In this document: in pieces, positions 27,668 through 36,637 of the stretch
Position numbering within the stretch: position 1 is the first letter of the stretch
Layout: each line of letters begins with the position of its first letter
Assembly: GCA_963821715.1 (NCBI GenBank)
Contig: CAWGET010000007.1
Coordinates: 124,001 to 188,000 of the forward strand
Length of the DNA: 64,000 nt
From: CAWGET01 sp963821715
GTDB lineage: Bacteria > Bacteroidota > Ignavibacteria > Ignavibacteriales > Melioribacteraceae
Direction: 5' to 3'
Notes under the pieces: model-generated
What the model was told of the DNA's origin: nothing
What the model saw: only the letters and a program-made list of their open reading frames with translations
Databases searched by the model: none
Program-made: the position numbers and the translations under genes

Positions 27668-28582
27668 CTAGACTCTAGCATCTAGCTTCTCGCTTCCGGC
27701 CCCAAAAACTTCTGCCGCAGCTTTGATATGTTCATAAGTTGTGCCGCAGCATCCTCCTATATAATTTACTCCGAGTTCCAAAACATTCTTTACAAATATT
27801 TTAAATTGTTCCGGACCCTCCTCATAAACCATCTTTCCGTCTTTCAAGACTGGAAGACCCGCATTGGGCTGAACTAATACAGGCAATGAAGTCGATTTTC
27901 GAATTTCTTTTGCCGCTTCAAACATATCGGAAAATCCCTGTCCACAATTCGAGCCGATAAAATCAGCGCCGGTTTCTTCCAATCGTACTGAAACATCTTT
28001 CGGACTTTCACCAAAGCTTGTGCTGATTCCTGCCGGCGTTTTATTGTAAGTGATAGAAACACCAATTACTTTTGCTCCGGAATTTTTAGCTGCTTTAAGA
28101 GCTATAAGCGCTTCATCGAGCGATATCATTGTTTCGATTAATATCAATTCAATACCCGCATCCACCAGATAATTAATTTGTTCCGAAAAAACATCGCCCG
28201 CTTCTTGTTCCGAAACCGTTCCGAAGGGTTCTATCAGACTTCCTAATGGACCAACCGAACCGGCTGCATATACTTTGTCTCCGGCAGCTTCTAATGCTAT
28301 CTCGGCCGCTCGTTTATTAACAAATTCAACTTTATCCAATAGTTCCGTATTTTCTAGTCTTTTCCGGTTTCCTCCAAATGTATTCGTTTCAATAACATTT
28401 GATCCGGCATCAATATATTTTCTGTGAATAGATTTAAGAATTTCAGGATTTTCAAGGTTAATTATTTCCGGGGGATTAGCTTTTTTTACGCCGGAACTTT
28501 GAATCGAAGTTCCCATTGCGCCATCAAATAAAAGAGGGCTTTGTGAAAGAAAATCATTCAATAGTTTAATTTTTGTGTTCAT
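27668..28582 (-). CDS. Homocysteine S-methyltransferase family protein
   Basis: A 304-aa TIM-barrel methyltransferase of the MHT/BHMT type (also the N-terminal module of MetH). Visible are GAMGTSIQ at the start, NTFGGNRKRLE, the first zinc Cys in GSNCGQGF (about residue 211) and the C-terminal zinc pair in IGGCCGTT (about 281). It transfers methyl groups to homocysteine, using S-methylmethionine, betaine or another donor; the donor is not readable. The last residues (EKLDARV) derive from a low-complexity stretch of TCTAGCATC-type repeats at 27668-27690. No SAM or B12 riboswitch is visible upstream. Confidence 0.87.
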   Translation of the reverse strand: MNTKIKLLNDFLSQSPLLFDGAMGTSIQSSGVKKANPPEIINLENPEILKSIHRKYIDAGSNVIETNTFGGNRKRLENTELLDKVEFVNKRAAEIALEAAGDKVYAAGSVGPLGSLIEPFGTVSEQEAGDVFSEQINYLVDAGIELILIETMISLDEALIALKAAKNSGAKVIGVSITYNKTPAGISTSFGESPKDVSVRLEETGADFIGSNCGQGFSDMFEAAKEIRKSTSLPVLVQPNAGLPVLKDGKMVYEEGPEQFKIFVKNVLELGVNYIGGCCGTTYEHIKAAAEVFGAGSEKLDARV

Positions 28583-28704
28583 AACATTATTTCGATTTAT
28601 TTGTTGGTTTTATAAAATTTAAATACGTACATTAAAATTTAAAGTTATTCTGAAGTAGGGCACTTCTCAATTCTTATAATATAGGAAATTCGGAAATCAA
28701 AATA

Positions 28705-29160
28705 ATGAAAAACATTCTGCTTCTTGCACTCTTCCTGTTTTGTTTTATCTCCGTGAACGCGCAGAATCAATTCGGCGCGGGTATAATTTTAGGAGAACCT
28801 ACAGGGTTGAGCTTTAAATATAAAATTAATGGTTCAAATTCCTTTGAATTCGGATTCGGTGAATCGGCAATACGCAATCAACACAGAAATTATTATTTTT
28901 TAGATTACCAGTTTGGGATAAACAATCTAATGAATTTTAAAGGAAGAGAAACTGTTTACGCCGGAATTGGGATTCAACACATCACCAAAGGTGTGGCTAA
29001 CGATCTCACTTGGGGAATGCGCGGAGTAATGGGGGTTGAATATATGATCGACTCTCTCCCGGTCGATATTTTTTCCGAAGTCTCTTACGTAGTTAAGTTC
29101 GCCTCCGAATTTAATCCATCCTACACAATAGTTATCGGCAGCCGATTTTATTTTAATTGA
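28705..29160 (+). CDS. Secreted hypothetical protein, probable small outer-membrane beta-barrel
   Basis: A 151-aa protein with a clear signal peptide (MKNILLLALFLFCFISVNAQ). The mature part is built of alternating beta-strands (FGAGIILGEPTGLSFKYKI, FEFGFGES, VYAGIGIQHI) and ends in an aromatic residue pattern (SRFYFN) typical of outer-membrane barrels. No family function is recognised. Confidence 0.65.
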   Translation: MKNILLLALFLFCFISVNAQNQFGAGIILGEPTGLSFKYKINGSNSFEFGFGESAIRNQHRNYYFLDYQFGINNLMNFKGRETVYAGIGIQHITKGVANDLTWGMRGVMGVEYMIDSLPVDIFSEVSYVVKFASEFNPSYTIVIGSRFYFN

Positions 29161-29208
29161 ATTATTTTCGCCGGATGTTTGTTTTTACCTAAAACCGGAG
29201 AGGAAATC

Positions 29209-30144
29209 TTGGAAAATAAAATTCTTGGAATACATCACATCACAGCGTTAGCATCTGAACCGCAAAAAAATTACAATTTTTACACGAAAATCCTTGGATT
29301 AAGGATGGTTAAAAAAACAGTCAATTTTGACGCGCCGGACGTTTATCATCTTTATTACGGAGATAAAAAAGGAACTCCTGGCACGAATTTAACTTTTTTC
29401 CCGTTTCCAGATGCGACTAGAGGGAAAAGAGGAGTCGGTGAAATAAACAAAATAATCTTTAGAATTCCAGCAAACAGTCTCGAATATTGGATAGACCGTA
29501 TTACAAGTTTTAATATTTCATTTAGTATGACACATAGAAACGTTGAAAGAGGAATCGAATTTTTGGACCCGGATGGAATGCTACTAGAATTAAGAGAGAA
29601 CGAGGATAGTGTAAGTTTGGAATATTGGGAAGATAGTCCGGTTCCTCAAAAATATTTTATTTCTAATTTCCTCGGCGTAAAAATTCTGATTCAAAATAGA
29701 GAGAAAACATCCAAAGTATTGACCGACTTGTTAGGATTTGAATCTGAAAAATCCGAATCAGGAAATATATTTACTGTTGAAACAGATCAGGGAATTCAAA
29801 TTATTGAACTTGAAGAACGAAAAGATCTACCCAATGCCAGGATTTCAGCCGGATCGGTTCATCACATCGCCTGGAGAACCAAAAATAAAAACGAGCAGTC
29901 CGAATGGAGAAGGAAAGTAATAGATTTTGATCTGCATTCAACTCAAATAATTGATCGACAATATTTTGACTCAATATATTTCCGGGAACCCGGCGGAGTT
30001 TTATTTGAAATAGCGACTGACGAACCTGGATTTCTAATTGATGAAAAGATTGAGGATTTAGGCAAGTCTTTGAAACTTCCTCCCCAATATGAAGAACAGA
30101 GGAAGATGATCGAATCTGTTCTACCGGAGCTTGTTCAAAAATGA
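29209..30144 (+). CDS. Ring-cleaving dioxygenase, glyoxalase/VOC superfamily
   Basis: A 311-aa two-domain vicinal-oxygen-chelate protein. It starts with ENKILGIHHITALA; metal ligands are expected at the His of IHHIT, the His of SVHHIAWR (second half) and a Glu in FREPGGVLFEIAT near the C-terminus. TTG 29209 is chosen because GGAGAGG ends 5 nt before it and relatives begin with MENKILG; the upstream TTG at 29179 adds ten unrelated residues. Family members resemble hydroquinone/catechol dioxygenases and often lie beside an esterase, as here: its stop overlaps the next start (ATGA). Confidence 0.83.
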   Translation: MENKILGIHHITALASEPQKNYNFYTKILGLRMVKKTVNFDAPDVYHLYYGDKKGTPGTNLTFFPFPDATRGKRGVGEINKIIFRIPANSLEYWIDRITSFNISFSMTHRNVERGIEFLDPDGMLLELRENEDSVSLEYWEDSPVPQKYFISNFLGVKILIQNREKTSKVLTDLLGFESEKSESGNIFTVETDQGIQIIELEERKDLPNARISAGSVHHIAWRTKNKNEQSEWRRKVIDFDLHSTQIIDRQYFDSIYFREPGGVLFEIATDEPGFLIDEKIEDLGKSLKLPPQYEEQRKMIESVLPELVQK

Positions 30145-30770
30145 TCGAAATGCAAAATGTAAAACTTCAAGGCAACCTCAAAGCTCCATCAAAAGCAATG
30201 GTAATGATTCACGGCCGGGGCGCCAACGCAGATGATATTTTATCACTTTCAGAATATTTTAACGTTGACGATATTCTTTATGCAGCTCCGCAATCTGAAA
30301 ACAATTCCTGGTATCCTTATAGTTTTCTAAATCCCGTAGAAGATAACGAGCCTTATTTATCAAAGGCGCTGGACTTGATCGATTCAATATTTGCGGAATT
30401 GAATGAGAAAGGGATTTCGAATGAGAATATATTTATTCTCGGTTTTTCACAAGGCGCTTGTCTAGGTCTCGAATATGCCGCAAGAAAAGCGCAGAGATTT
30501 TTTGGAATTGCGGCTTTAAGCGGAGGTTTGATAGGCAGAGAGATAAATACTAAAAATTATAAAAGCAATTTTTTCGAAACTCCAATTTTTATCGGATGCT
30601 CAGATGATGATCCTCATATTCCAATGTATAGATTGAGGGAAACAGAAAAGATTTTAAAAGCATTGAAAGCGAACGTAAATCTAAAAATTTATGAAGGAAT
30701 TGGTCATACAGTTATACAGGAAGAGATTGATATTATAAACCATATTTTAAGCACAAACAGATTTTCATAA
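30141..30770 (+). CDS. Phospholipase/carboxylesterase family alpha/beta hydrolase
   Basis: A 209-aa serine hydrolase with nucleophile elbow GFSQGAC (about residues 108-114), the oxyanion-side HGRGANADDIL near the N-terminus, the acid Asp in SDDDPHIPM and the catalytic His in GIGHTV. It is translationally coupled to the ring-cleaving dioxygenase gene; such pairs are recurrent and suggest hydrolysis of a product or precursor of the dioxygenase reaction. The substrate is unknown. Confidence 0.85.
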   Translation: MIEMQNVKLQGNLKAPSKAMVMIHGRGANADDILSLSEYFNVDDILYAAPQSENNSWYPYSFLNPVEDNEPYLSKALDLIDSIFAELNEKGISNENIFILGFSQGACLGLEYAARKAQRFFGIAALSGGLIGREINTKNYKSNFFETPIFIGCSDDDPHIPMYRLRETEKILKALKANVNLKIYEGIGHTVIQEEIDIINHILSTNRFS

Positions 30771-30928
30771 TAACAACTTCATCACGGTTGTATTCTACCA
30801 ATTTATATTTCAGATTAAGAATAAAGTAAGTTAAAGAAATACTTAGGAATGGAGTTTCCTCTTTAAAAAATAAACTATCGCCTTTTTCTTTTTAAATAAG
30901 AATTATTATCTTCAATCTATACGAGGGC

Positions 30929-31255
30929 ATGAAGTTTATGATTCTAAATTCATTTTCGATTATCGGACTTATATTATTAGCGGCGCTCGGTATAACGCTT
31001 CTTCTGATAGCGTTTTGGAAAGCGCTCCGGATAAAAATTAAAACGCCGCATTCATGGAATTCCTATCGATTCGGATATGTAACTTATTCTCTTATCTTCC
31101 TCGCGTTCGATATGGAAATGATTTTCATGTATCCATGGGCAGTTGTGTTCGCCGATATCGGAATGAAAGCTTTTCTCGATATGTTTGTTTTCATTGCAAT
31201 CCTGTCTTCCGGCATCGCATATTCCTGGGGAATGGGAGGATTGAAGTGGGAATGA
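30929..31255 (+). CDS. nuoA: NADH-quinone oxidoreductase subunit A
   Basis: A 108-aa membrane subunit of complex I with three helices. The conserved loop YRFGYVTYSLIFLAFDMEMIFMYPWAV carries the acidic residues characteristic of NuoA. The first ATG is at 30929, but a second at 30938 lies 10 nt after GAGGG and may be the real start. It is first of a seven-gene operon; its stop overlaps nuoH directly, so nuoB, nuoC and nuoD are absent between them. Complex I oxidises NADH or another donor and pumps protons. Confidence 0.9.
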   Translation: MKFMILNSFSIIGLILLAALGITLLLIAFWKALRIKIKTPHSWNSYRFGYVTYSLIFLAFDMEMIFMYPWAVVFADIGMKAFLDMFVFIAILSSGIAYSWGMGGLKWE

Positions 31256-32145
31256 TCTCCGGCGCGATTATAACTTTTCTCATTCTTTTTTCCGGCGCTG
31301 CGGTAACGCATCTCATCGAAACGCGTTTCTTCCCAAGTTCTGAACCAGGTCCGGCGTCAAAATTAAATTTCAAAAAAGATTACCATATTAATCATACTGA
31401 TAGATGGCTTTATCATTCAGCGCCTTTTGTTGCGTTCATCGGCGTAGCGATGGCGGCGGCCGTTATTCCGCTTAATAAAGATTTTATCGGGTCGGATGTA
31501 AACATCGGCCTTTTCTACTTTATCGTTGTAGTCGATTTTGTTGTTCTCGGAATTTCGCTCGGAGGCTGGGGCGCAAATACTCCAAACTCAGTCGAAACAT
31601 ATTACAGAATTGTAGCTCAGTTAGTAGCGTATGTCGTCCCGCTTGGTATGGCGATCATCGGACCGATAATGATGGCGCGTTCGATGAGCGTTCAAAATAT
31701 CATCGCCTCTCAATCATCGCTATGGTTTATTGTATCACAGCCTCTAGGCTTTGCGCTTTACATTGTTTGCGCTTTGATGCAAAGTTACCGGGCGCCTTTT
31801 CTGGAACCGTTTGCGGAGAATAACGAAAAAGGATTTATCAATTTTTACGGCGGATGGAAAGCGCTTCTTTGGCGGATTTCGTTATCGGGAGTTTTATTCG
31901 TCATTGCCGCAATGGGCGCAATTTTATTTTTGGGAGGATGGAACGGACCATTTTTGCCGGGCAGTGTTTGGATGATTTTAAAAATTATTTTTATGATTTT
32001 CTTAATGCTGTTTGTCGGAAGAAAAACAAAAAAATTATCCACCGCAAAAATGCTGGAAATATCCTGGAAATATCTAATCCCGATCGGGCTGCTAAATGTT
32101 TTGGTAGTTGGAGGATTAATTTTATTGGGAGTTGGAGGAAAATGA
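31252..32145 (+). CDS. nuoH: NADH-quinone oxidoreductase subunit H
   Basis: A 297-aa membrane subunit that forms the quinone chamber at the junction with the peripheral arm. Visible are GWGANTPNS, YRAPFLEPFAENN (acidic loop) and about eight helices. ATG 31252 overlaps the nuoA stop (ATGA); the longer open frame from 31054 only overlaps nuoA out of frame and is not used. It is followed by nuoJ, also overlapping by 4 nt, with no nuoI between. The usual GGW.SN.KYS motif is replaced by GGWGANTPNSVET, a somewhat divergent form. Confidence 0.9.
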   Translation: MISGAIITFLILFSGAAVTHLIETRFFPSSEPGPASKLNFKKDYHINHTDRWLYHSAPFVAFIGVAMAAAVIPLNKDFIGSDVNIGLFYFIVVVDFVVLGISLGGWGANTPNSVETYYRIVAQLVAYVVPLGMAIIGPIMMARSMSVQNIIASQSSLWFIVSQPLGFALYIVCALMQSYRAPFLEPFAENNEKGFINFYGGWKALLWRISLSGVLFVIAAMGAILFLGGWNGPFLPGSVWMILKIIFMIFLMLFVGRKTKKLSTAKMLEISWKYLIPIGLLNVLVVGGLILLGVGGK

Positions 32146-32876
32146 ACATTTCGCCGATCGCTGAAATATTCGCATTTTCTATTTTCGCTTTCATCTCAAT
32201 AGCTGGCGCAATCGGAATGACCACAACGATGAGTATGTTCCGAAGCGGAATATTTTTAATGGCTTCTTTCATTGGAGTTGCCGGACTATTTATTTTACTA
32301 TCCGCGGATTTGCTCGGACTTCTGCAAGTGATGATGTATATCGGCGGCATGCTTGTGATGATATTATTTATGGTTCTCTTTTCTCACGATCCCGGAGGTG
32401 ATATGATGGCTAAAATGGATATGCCTTTTCTTGAACGATGGTTCAGTAAAGGATTATTGCCGGACGAAAAAGAAGAGGACAACGGAGGAATGGACGGAAT
32501 GATGGACATGTCGATGTTTACTTCGTTAAAAAAATATGCTGCTTTTATTGCCGTTTCGGTTTTTCTTTTGCTGCTTATCCTGATATTATTTTCAAATTGG
32601 AATATCTCCACGAAAATTCCAAATCAAGATTCTCCCAAAATGATTGGTGAACTTTTAATGGGAAAATATATGATGACTTTTGAAGGCGCCGGATTGATGA
32701 TCCTGCTCGGAATATTCGGAGCTATTTATTTATCGCGCGTTTCCGGTCATCACGATTCAACCGAACGCGGAGCGGCCACCGCTGTAAACGAAGACCCCGT
32801 AAATATTGCCAATGAAAATATTGAACCATATTTCAAAATTAATATCGACGAATTAAAAAAAGAAGAATCCGAATGA
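32142..32876 (+). CDS. nuoJ: NADH-quinone oxidoreductase subunit J
   Basis: A 244-aa five-helix membrane subunit. The NuoJ signature is LLQVMMYIGGMLVMILFMVLF (split around residues 60-81) with the upstream LLSADLLG. A Met- and acid-rich loop (about 105-125) and a hydrophilic C-terminal tail extend it beyond typical length. ATG 32142 overlaps the nuoH stop; the open frame upstream is discarded because it lies inside nuoH. Confidence 0.88.
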   Translation: MNISPIAEIFAFSIFAFISIAGAIGMTTTMSMFRSGIFLMASFIGVAGLFILLSADLLGLLQVMMYIGGMLVMILFMVLFSHDPGGDMMAKMDMPFLERWFSKGLLPDEKEEDNGGMDGMMDMSMFTSLKKYAAFIAVSVFLLLLILILFSNWNISTKIPNQDSPKMIGELLMGKYMMTFEGAGLMILLGIFGAIYLSRVSGHHDSTERGAATAVNEDPVNIANENIEPYFKINIDELKKEESE

Positions 32877-33184
32877 CTGTTTCGCTCAATGTATATTTAA
32901 TTATTTCCGCAGTTCTGTTCTCGACCGGAATTTATGCTGTTCTGGCTCAGAGATCCGCGGTTATGGTTTTGATGGGCGTAGAACTTTTGCTGAACGCAGT
33001 CGGATTAAATATTGTTGCATTCTGGCGGTTCATTCAGCCGGGCGATTATTCGGCTCAAATATTTTTAATTGTAATTGTTACTATCGGCGCTGTCGAAATG
33101 GCGATCGGACTTGCAATAATGATGATGCTTTACAGAAACAGAAAAACCGTTCAAGTAGATAAATACAAGGAATTGAAGGGATGA
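32873..33184 (+). CDS. nuoK: NADH-quinone oxidoreductase subunit K
   Basis: A 103-aa, three-helix Mrp-type subunit. The conserved membrane glutamates are in MGVELLLNAVGLN (helix 2) and GAVEMAIGLAI (helix 3). It overlaps both neighbours by 4 nt. Length and topology are canonical. Confidence 0.93.
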   Translation: MTVSLNVYLIISAVLFSTGIYAVLAQRSAVMVLMGVELLLNAVGLNIVAFWRFIQPGDYSAQIFLIVIVTIGAVEMAIGLAIMMMLYRNRKTVQVDKYKELKG

Positions 33185-35103
33185 ATATTTTACTTCTCCT
33201 AATTCCGATTATTCCTTTTTCCGCTGCGTTAATAATTTTCTTAATGAAAAGAAATAATCATACTTTGTCCGGAATCGTGGCAACGCTTTCGTTTCTTATA
33301 TCGTTAATTTTGACTGCATTTTTGTTTGATGAAGAATTGAAACTTAGCATCGAATTATTCGCAGTCGGAAATTATCAAATTGAAATAGGTTTATCGCTCG
33401 ACGGGCTTTCCTGGATTATGTCGATGATAGTCACGTTTATCGGAACGCTGGTTTCAGTTTATTCCATCGGGTATATGAAAGGATGTAAGTGCAATTATTT
33501 TGCGATCTCTTCCTTTTTCATCGGTTCGATGCTGACTTTGGTTCTCTCCTCATCATTCATTTTGATGTTTGCCGCTTGGGAATTTGTCGGACTTGCATCT
33601 TTTATGTTGATCGGTTTTTGGTATGCGCGTGATGATTCACGGTTCGCCGCTCGCAAAGCATTTCTGATGACGCGCATAGGCGACGCCGGATTTTTATTGG
33701 CAATGCTTTTTATATTTACCGCAACAGGAAGTTTAGACATTCAGAATTTTCTTCAATCAACTTTTTCACACTATCAAATAAACTTGATTGCTATATTTTT
33801 TCTTGTTGCTGCTTTGGGCAAAAGTGCTCAGCTTCCTTTTAGCGCCTGGCTTCCGGCGGCGATGGCGGGTCCTACTCCCGTTTCGGCTCTAATCCATTCT
33901 GCCACAATGGTTGCCGCAGGCGTCTATCTGATAGCAAGAATTTTTCCGGTATTTGAGCTTTCATATGTGGCAATGAATTTAGTTTTATATGTCGGAGGCT
34001 TTACTGCTTTTTGCGCGGCAATTATTGCCGCAACCCGTATAGATTTCAAAAAGGTTCTAGCATGGTCAACCATTTCGCAATTGGGCGAAATGTTTTTTGT
34101 CCTCGGACTCGGTGGCGCGCTTGCCGCTATATTTCATCTTGCGGCGCATGCCGTTTTTAAATCGGCTTTGTTCCTTACAGCCGGCGCTATAAGTCACGCC
34201 ACCGGAACGCGGAAGATTGATGAACTCGGCGGACTGCTGAAAAAAATGCCGGTAGTATTTGCAATATTTATGATAAGCGCTTTGTCGCTCGCAGGTTTTC
34301 CGCCGTTTGCAGGATTCTGGAGCGAAGAAGAAATTTTGGCTGACGCATTTGGTCATAGTTTATTGCCCGGATTATTTATGCTTCTTCTTATTTTTCTCGC
34401 CGGTATTTATATCTCGCGCGCAGGCTATACAATCTTCGGAAAATGGAATGGAATGAAGAATCCAGAAGCAGAAAAAAATTCTAAATTAATTTTAGCTCCA
34501 ATGGCTCTGCTTGCTTTAACCGCGATTGTAATTGGAATTGTTTTAAAGTTTTATCTCCCGGAAATTTTATCCTTCAAAAAAGAATATCATCTAGGATGGA
34601 CCTGGAGAAGCGCGGCAATTATTGTGAGCTTCCTGGGATTACTTTCAGGATCGGTTTGGGTAAGGATATATGGAGCTAAACCTTTGTTTGAATCTGCCGG
34701 ATTATTTATTCTAAAAGGAGTCAATGGTGTTGTAAAAGAAACCGCCGTTTTGTTTGCATATGTTTCCGATGTAGTCGAAAAAATTGAATCAGGTTTTGAT
34801 ACCGCTGCCAGGCTAATAGACAAAAAGATTTTTGTGATTTCAAATGCGGCAGAAAGTGCAGAATATTTATTAAATGCTTCTGCGGAGAATCTGAGCGCTG
34901 CTTCATTATCCGCCGCAAAATTTACCGACGATTTTGAAATATACGGATTTGAACAGGGTACAGATGATTTTACAGATTCAATTTCACGAGGATCCCTTAA
35001 ATTAAAATCTATTCAGGGCGGAAAGATTTTTGTATATCTGCTCGGTTTAGTAATCTGGTTTATTGCAGTTTCAATAAGCGCTGTATTAATTTTAATTAAT
35101 TAA
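33181..35103 (+). CDS. nuoL: NADH-quinone oxidoreductase subunit L
   Basis: A 640-aa antiporter-like proton-pumping subunit. Signatures: MFAAWEFVGLASFMLIGFW (helix-5 Glu), AALGKSAQLPFSAWLP (Lys), GPTPVSALIHSATMVAAGVYL (His) and the C-terminal long amphipathic helix region (about 520-610) that in complex I runs along the membrane arm. It overlaps nuoK by 4 nt; nuoM follows after 11 nt. Confidence 0.94.
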   Translation: MNILLLLIPIIPFSAALIIFLMKRNNHTLSGIVATLSFLISLILTAFLFDEELKLSIELFAVGNYQIEIGLSLDGLSWIMSMIVTFIGTLVSVYSIGYMKGCKCNYFAISSFFIGSMLTLVLSSSFILMFAAWEFVGLASFMLIGFWYARDDSRFAARKAFLMTRIGDAGFLLAMLFIFTATGSLDIQNFLQSTFSHYQINLIAIFFLVAALGKSAQLPFSAWLPAAMAGPTPVSALIHSATMVAAGVYLIARIFPVFELSYVAMNLVLYVGGFTAFCAAIIAATRIDFKKVLAWSTISQLGEMFFVLGLGGALAAIFHLAAHAVFKSALFLTAGAISHATGTRKIDELGGLLKKMPVVFAIFMISALSLAGFPPFAGFWSEEEILADAFGHSLLPGLFMLLLIFLAGIYISRAGYTIFGKWNGMKNPEAEKNSKLILAPMALLALTAIVIGIVLKFYLPEILSFKKEYHLGWTWRSAAIIVSFLGLLSGSVWVRIYGAKPLFESAGLFILKGVNGVVKETAVLFAYVSDVVEKIESGFDTAARLIDKKIFVISNAAESAEYLLNASAENLSAASLSAAKFTDDFEIYGFEQGTDDFTDSISRGSLKLKSIQGGKIFVYLLGLVIWFIAVSISAVLILIN

Positions 35104-35114
35104 AAGAACATAAA

Positions 35115-36590
35115 ATGCTGAACATAATAATATTCATACCACTGATCTTTGGAATTATTATTCTCTTTTTGCAGAAAGAGAACGGAGCCGGCATCCGAAT
35201 CACCGCTTTTATAGGGACGCTTATAAATTTTATCCTTTCTCTAGTTCTGCTTTTTTCATTTGATACCGGCGCAAACGGTTTGCAGTTTGAATATCAGAAC
35301 GAGTGGATCCCTTCCATCGGCGCGAGTTATCATATCGGGATTGACGGAATTTCCTTACCAATAATATTACTAACCAATCTGCTGATGCTGTGCACAGCGT
35401 TTTATGTAATCAAAAATTTTGAGAAGCCGAAGGAACACGCTTTTCTATTTTTACTGATGCAGACCGGGTTGCTCGGTCTGTTTTCTTCGCAAGATCTTTT
35501 ACTCTTCTATCTTTTCTTTGAGGTTGGTTTGGTGCCGATGTATTTCATAATCGGGATTTGGGGAAGCGATAACCGGAAATACGCGGCGATGAAATTTTTT
35601 ATTTACACGCGCGCCGGAAGCCTTGCAATGCTTCTTTCATTCCTCGCGCTTTATCTTGCCGTGGAGCCGAACACATTTTCAATCGCTGAGATTTCCTCGG
35701 CACATCCTTTTGCCGGAAATTTAACTTCCGGGGGTTTTGTCCTCCTCGGTTTGATGATCGGATTTGGAGTCAAACTTCCGTCGTTTCCTATTCATAACTG
35801 GCTACCGGACGCGCACGTTGAAGCCCCGACTGAAGGAAGCGTAATCCTCGCCGGCATTCAATTGAAGATGGGGGCTTACGGAATAATTAAAATAGCTCTA
35901 AATGTGGTTCCGGAAGCGGTAAAAGAATTCGCCTGGTGGCTGATCTTATTCGCTGTAATCTCGATGATATATTCCGCTCTTGCTGCTCTGGCTCAAAAAG
36001 ATTTGAAGAGATTGATCGCATATACTTCAATAAATCATATGGCTTACGTTATGCTCGCCGCCGGAGTTTTTGGTCTAGCGGTTCAGTCCTCCGTAAAACA
36101 ATTAGCGGTAAACGGCGCAGTTTATCAGATTCTTAGTCACGGAATTTTAACCGGCGGAATGTTTTTTATTATCGGGATGCTTCAGCATCAAGCCGGAACA
36201 AGAATCATCAATAAATTCGGCGGGCTGCTCGGAGTAATTCCTGTATTCAGCGTTCTGCTCGGGCTTCTCGCGTTCGGCTCTTTCGGTCTGCCGGGATTTT
36301 CAGGATTCATCTCTGAGTTCCAGGTGATTGGAGCGGCAGTCGGCGTAAGTGTTACTGTTGCGGTTTTTGTTGTTCTCGGCTTAATTTTGATGACGGCGCT
36401 TTATCTAAAAATAATTATTAATGTTCTGATGGGAAAGCCGCCTGAAAATATGCCGGAACTTCACGAACTGAATTTAAGAAATAAAACTATCGTCATTGCA
36501 CTTGTAGCTGTTTCGCTATATCTCGGTCTGTTGCCGGGCTTTTTTATTTCAATAATAAACACGGCTTCTGCGGCGCTCGCCGGTTTATAA
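35115..36590 (+). CDS. nuoM: NADH-quinone oxidoreductase subunit M
   Basis: A 491-aa antiporter-like subunit with about fourteen helices. Signatures: LLFYLFFEVGLVPMYFIIGIWG (conserved Glu, in the region of residues 130-150), KLPSFPIHNWLPDAHVEAPTEGSVILAGI and KRLIAYTSINHM. Full length. It begins 11 nt after nuoL. Confidence 0.94.
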   Translation: MLNIIIFIPLIFGIIILFLQKENGAGIRITAFIGTLINFILSLVLLFSFDTGANGLQFEYQNEWIPSIGASYHIGIDGISLPIILLTNLLMLCTAFYVIKNFEKPKEHAFLFLLMQTGLLGLFSSQDLLLFYLFFEVGLVPMYFIIGIWGSDNRKYAAMKFFIYTRAGSLAMLLSFLALYLAVEPNTFSIAEISSAHPFAGNLTSGGFVLLGLMIGFGVKLPSFPIHNWLPDAHVEAPTEGSVILAGIQLKMGAYGIIKIALNVVPEAVKEFAWWLILFAVISMIYSALAALAQKDLKRLIAYTSINHMAYVMLAAGVFGLAVQSSVKQLAVNGAVYQILSHGILTGGMFFIIGMLQHQAGTRIINKFGGLLGVIPVFSVLLGLLAFGSFGLPGFSGFISEFQVIGAAVGVSVTVAVFVVLGLILMTALYLKIIINVLMGKPPENMPELHELNLRNKTIVIALVAVSLYLGLLPGFFISIINTASAALAGL

Positions 36591-36637
36591 ATCTGGAAAT
36601 TTATGATCAAGAAATTAAATAACACGAAAAATTATAG

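Noticed and set aside
27655..27695. GCATCTAGACTCTAGCATCTAGC repeats at the 3' end of the homocysteine methyltransferase gene
   Set aside because: Short, imperfect simple repeat; it only supplies the last residues of the protein and no regulatory role can be supported.
31054..31251. 5' extension of the nuoH frame
   Set aside because: It lies wholly inside nuoA in another frame; NuoH starts at ATG 31252, overlapping the nuoA stop.
31854..32141. 5' extension of the nuoJ frame
   Set aside because: It lies inside nuoH; the real start is ATG 32142 in an ATGA overlap.
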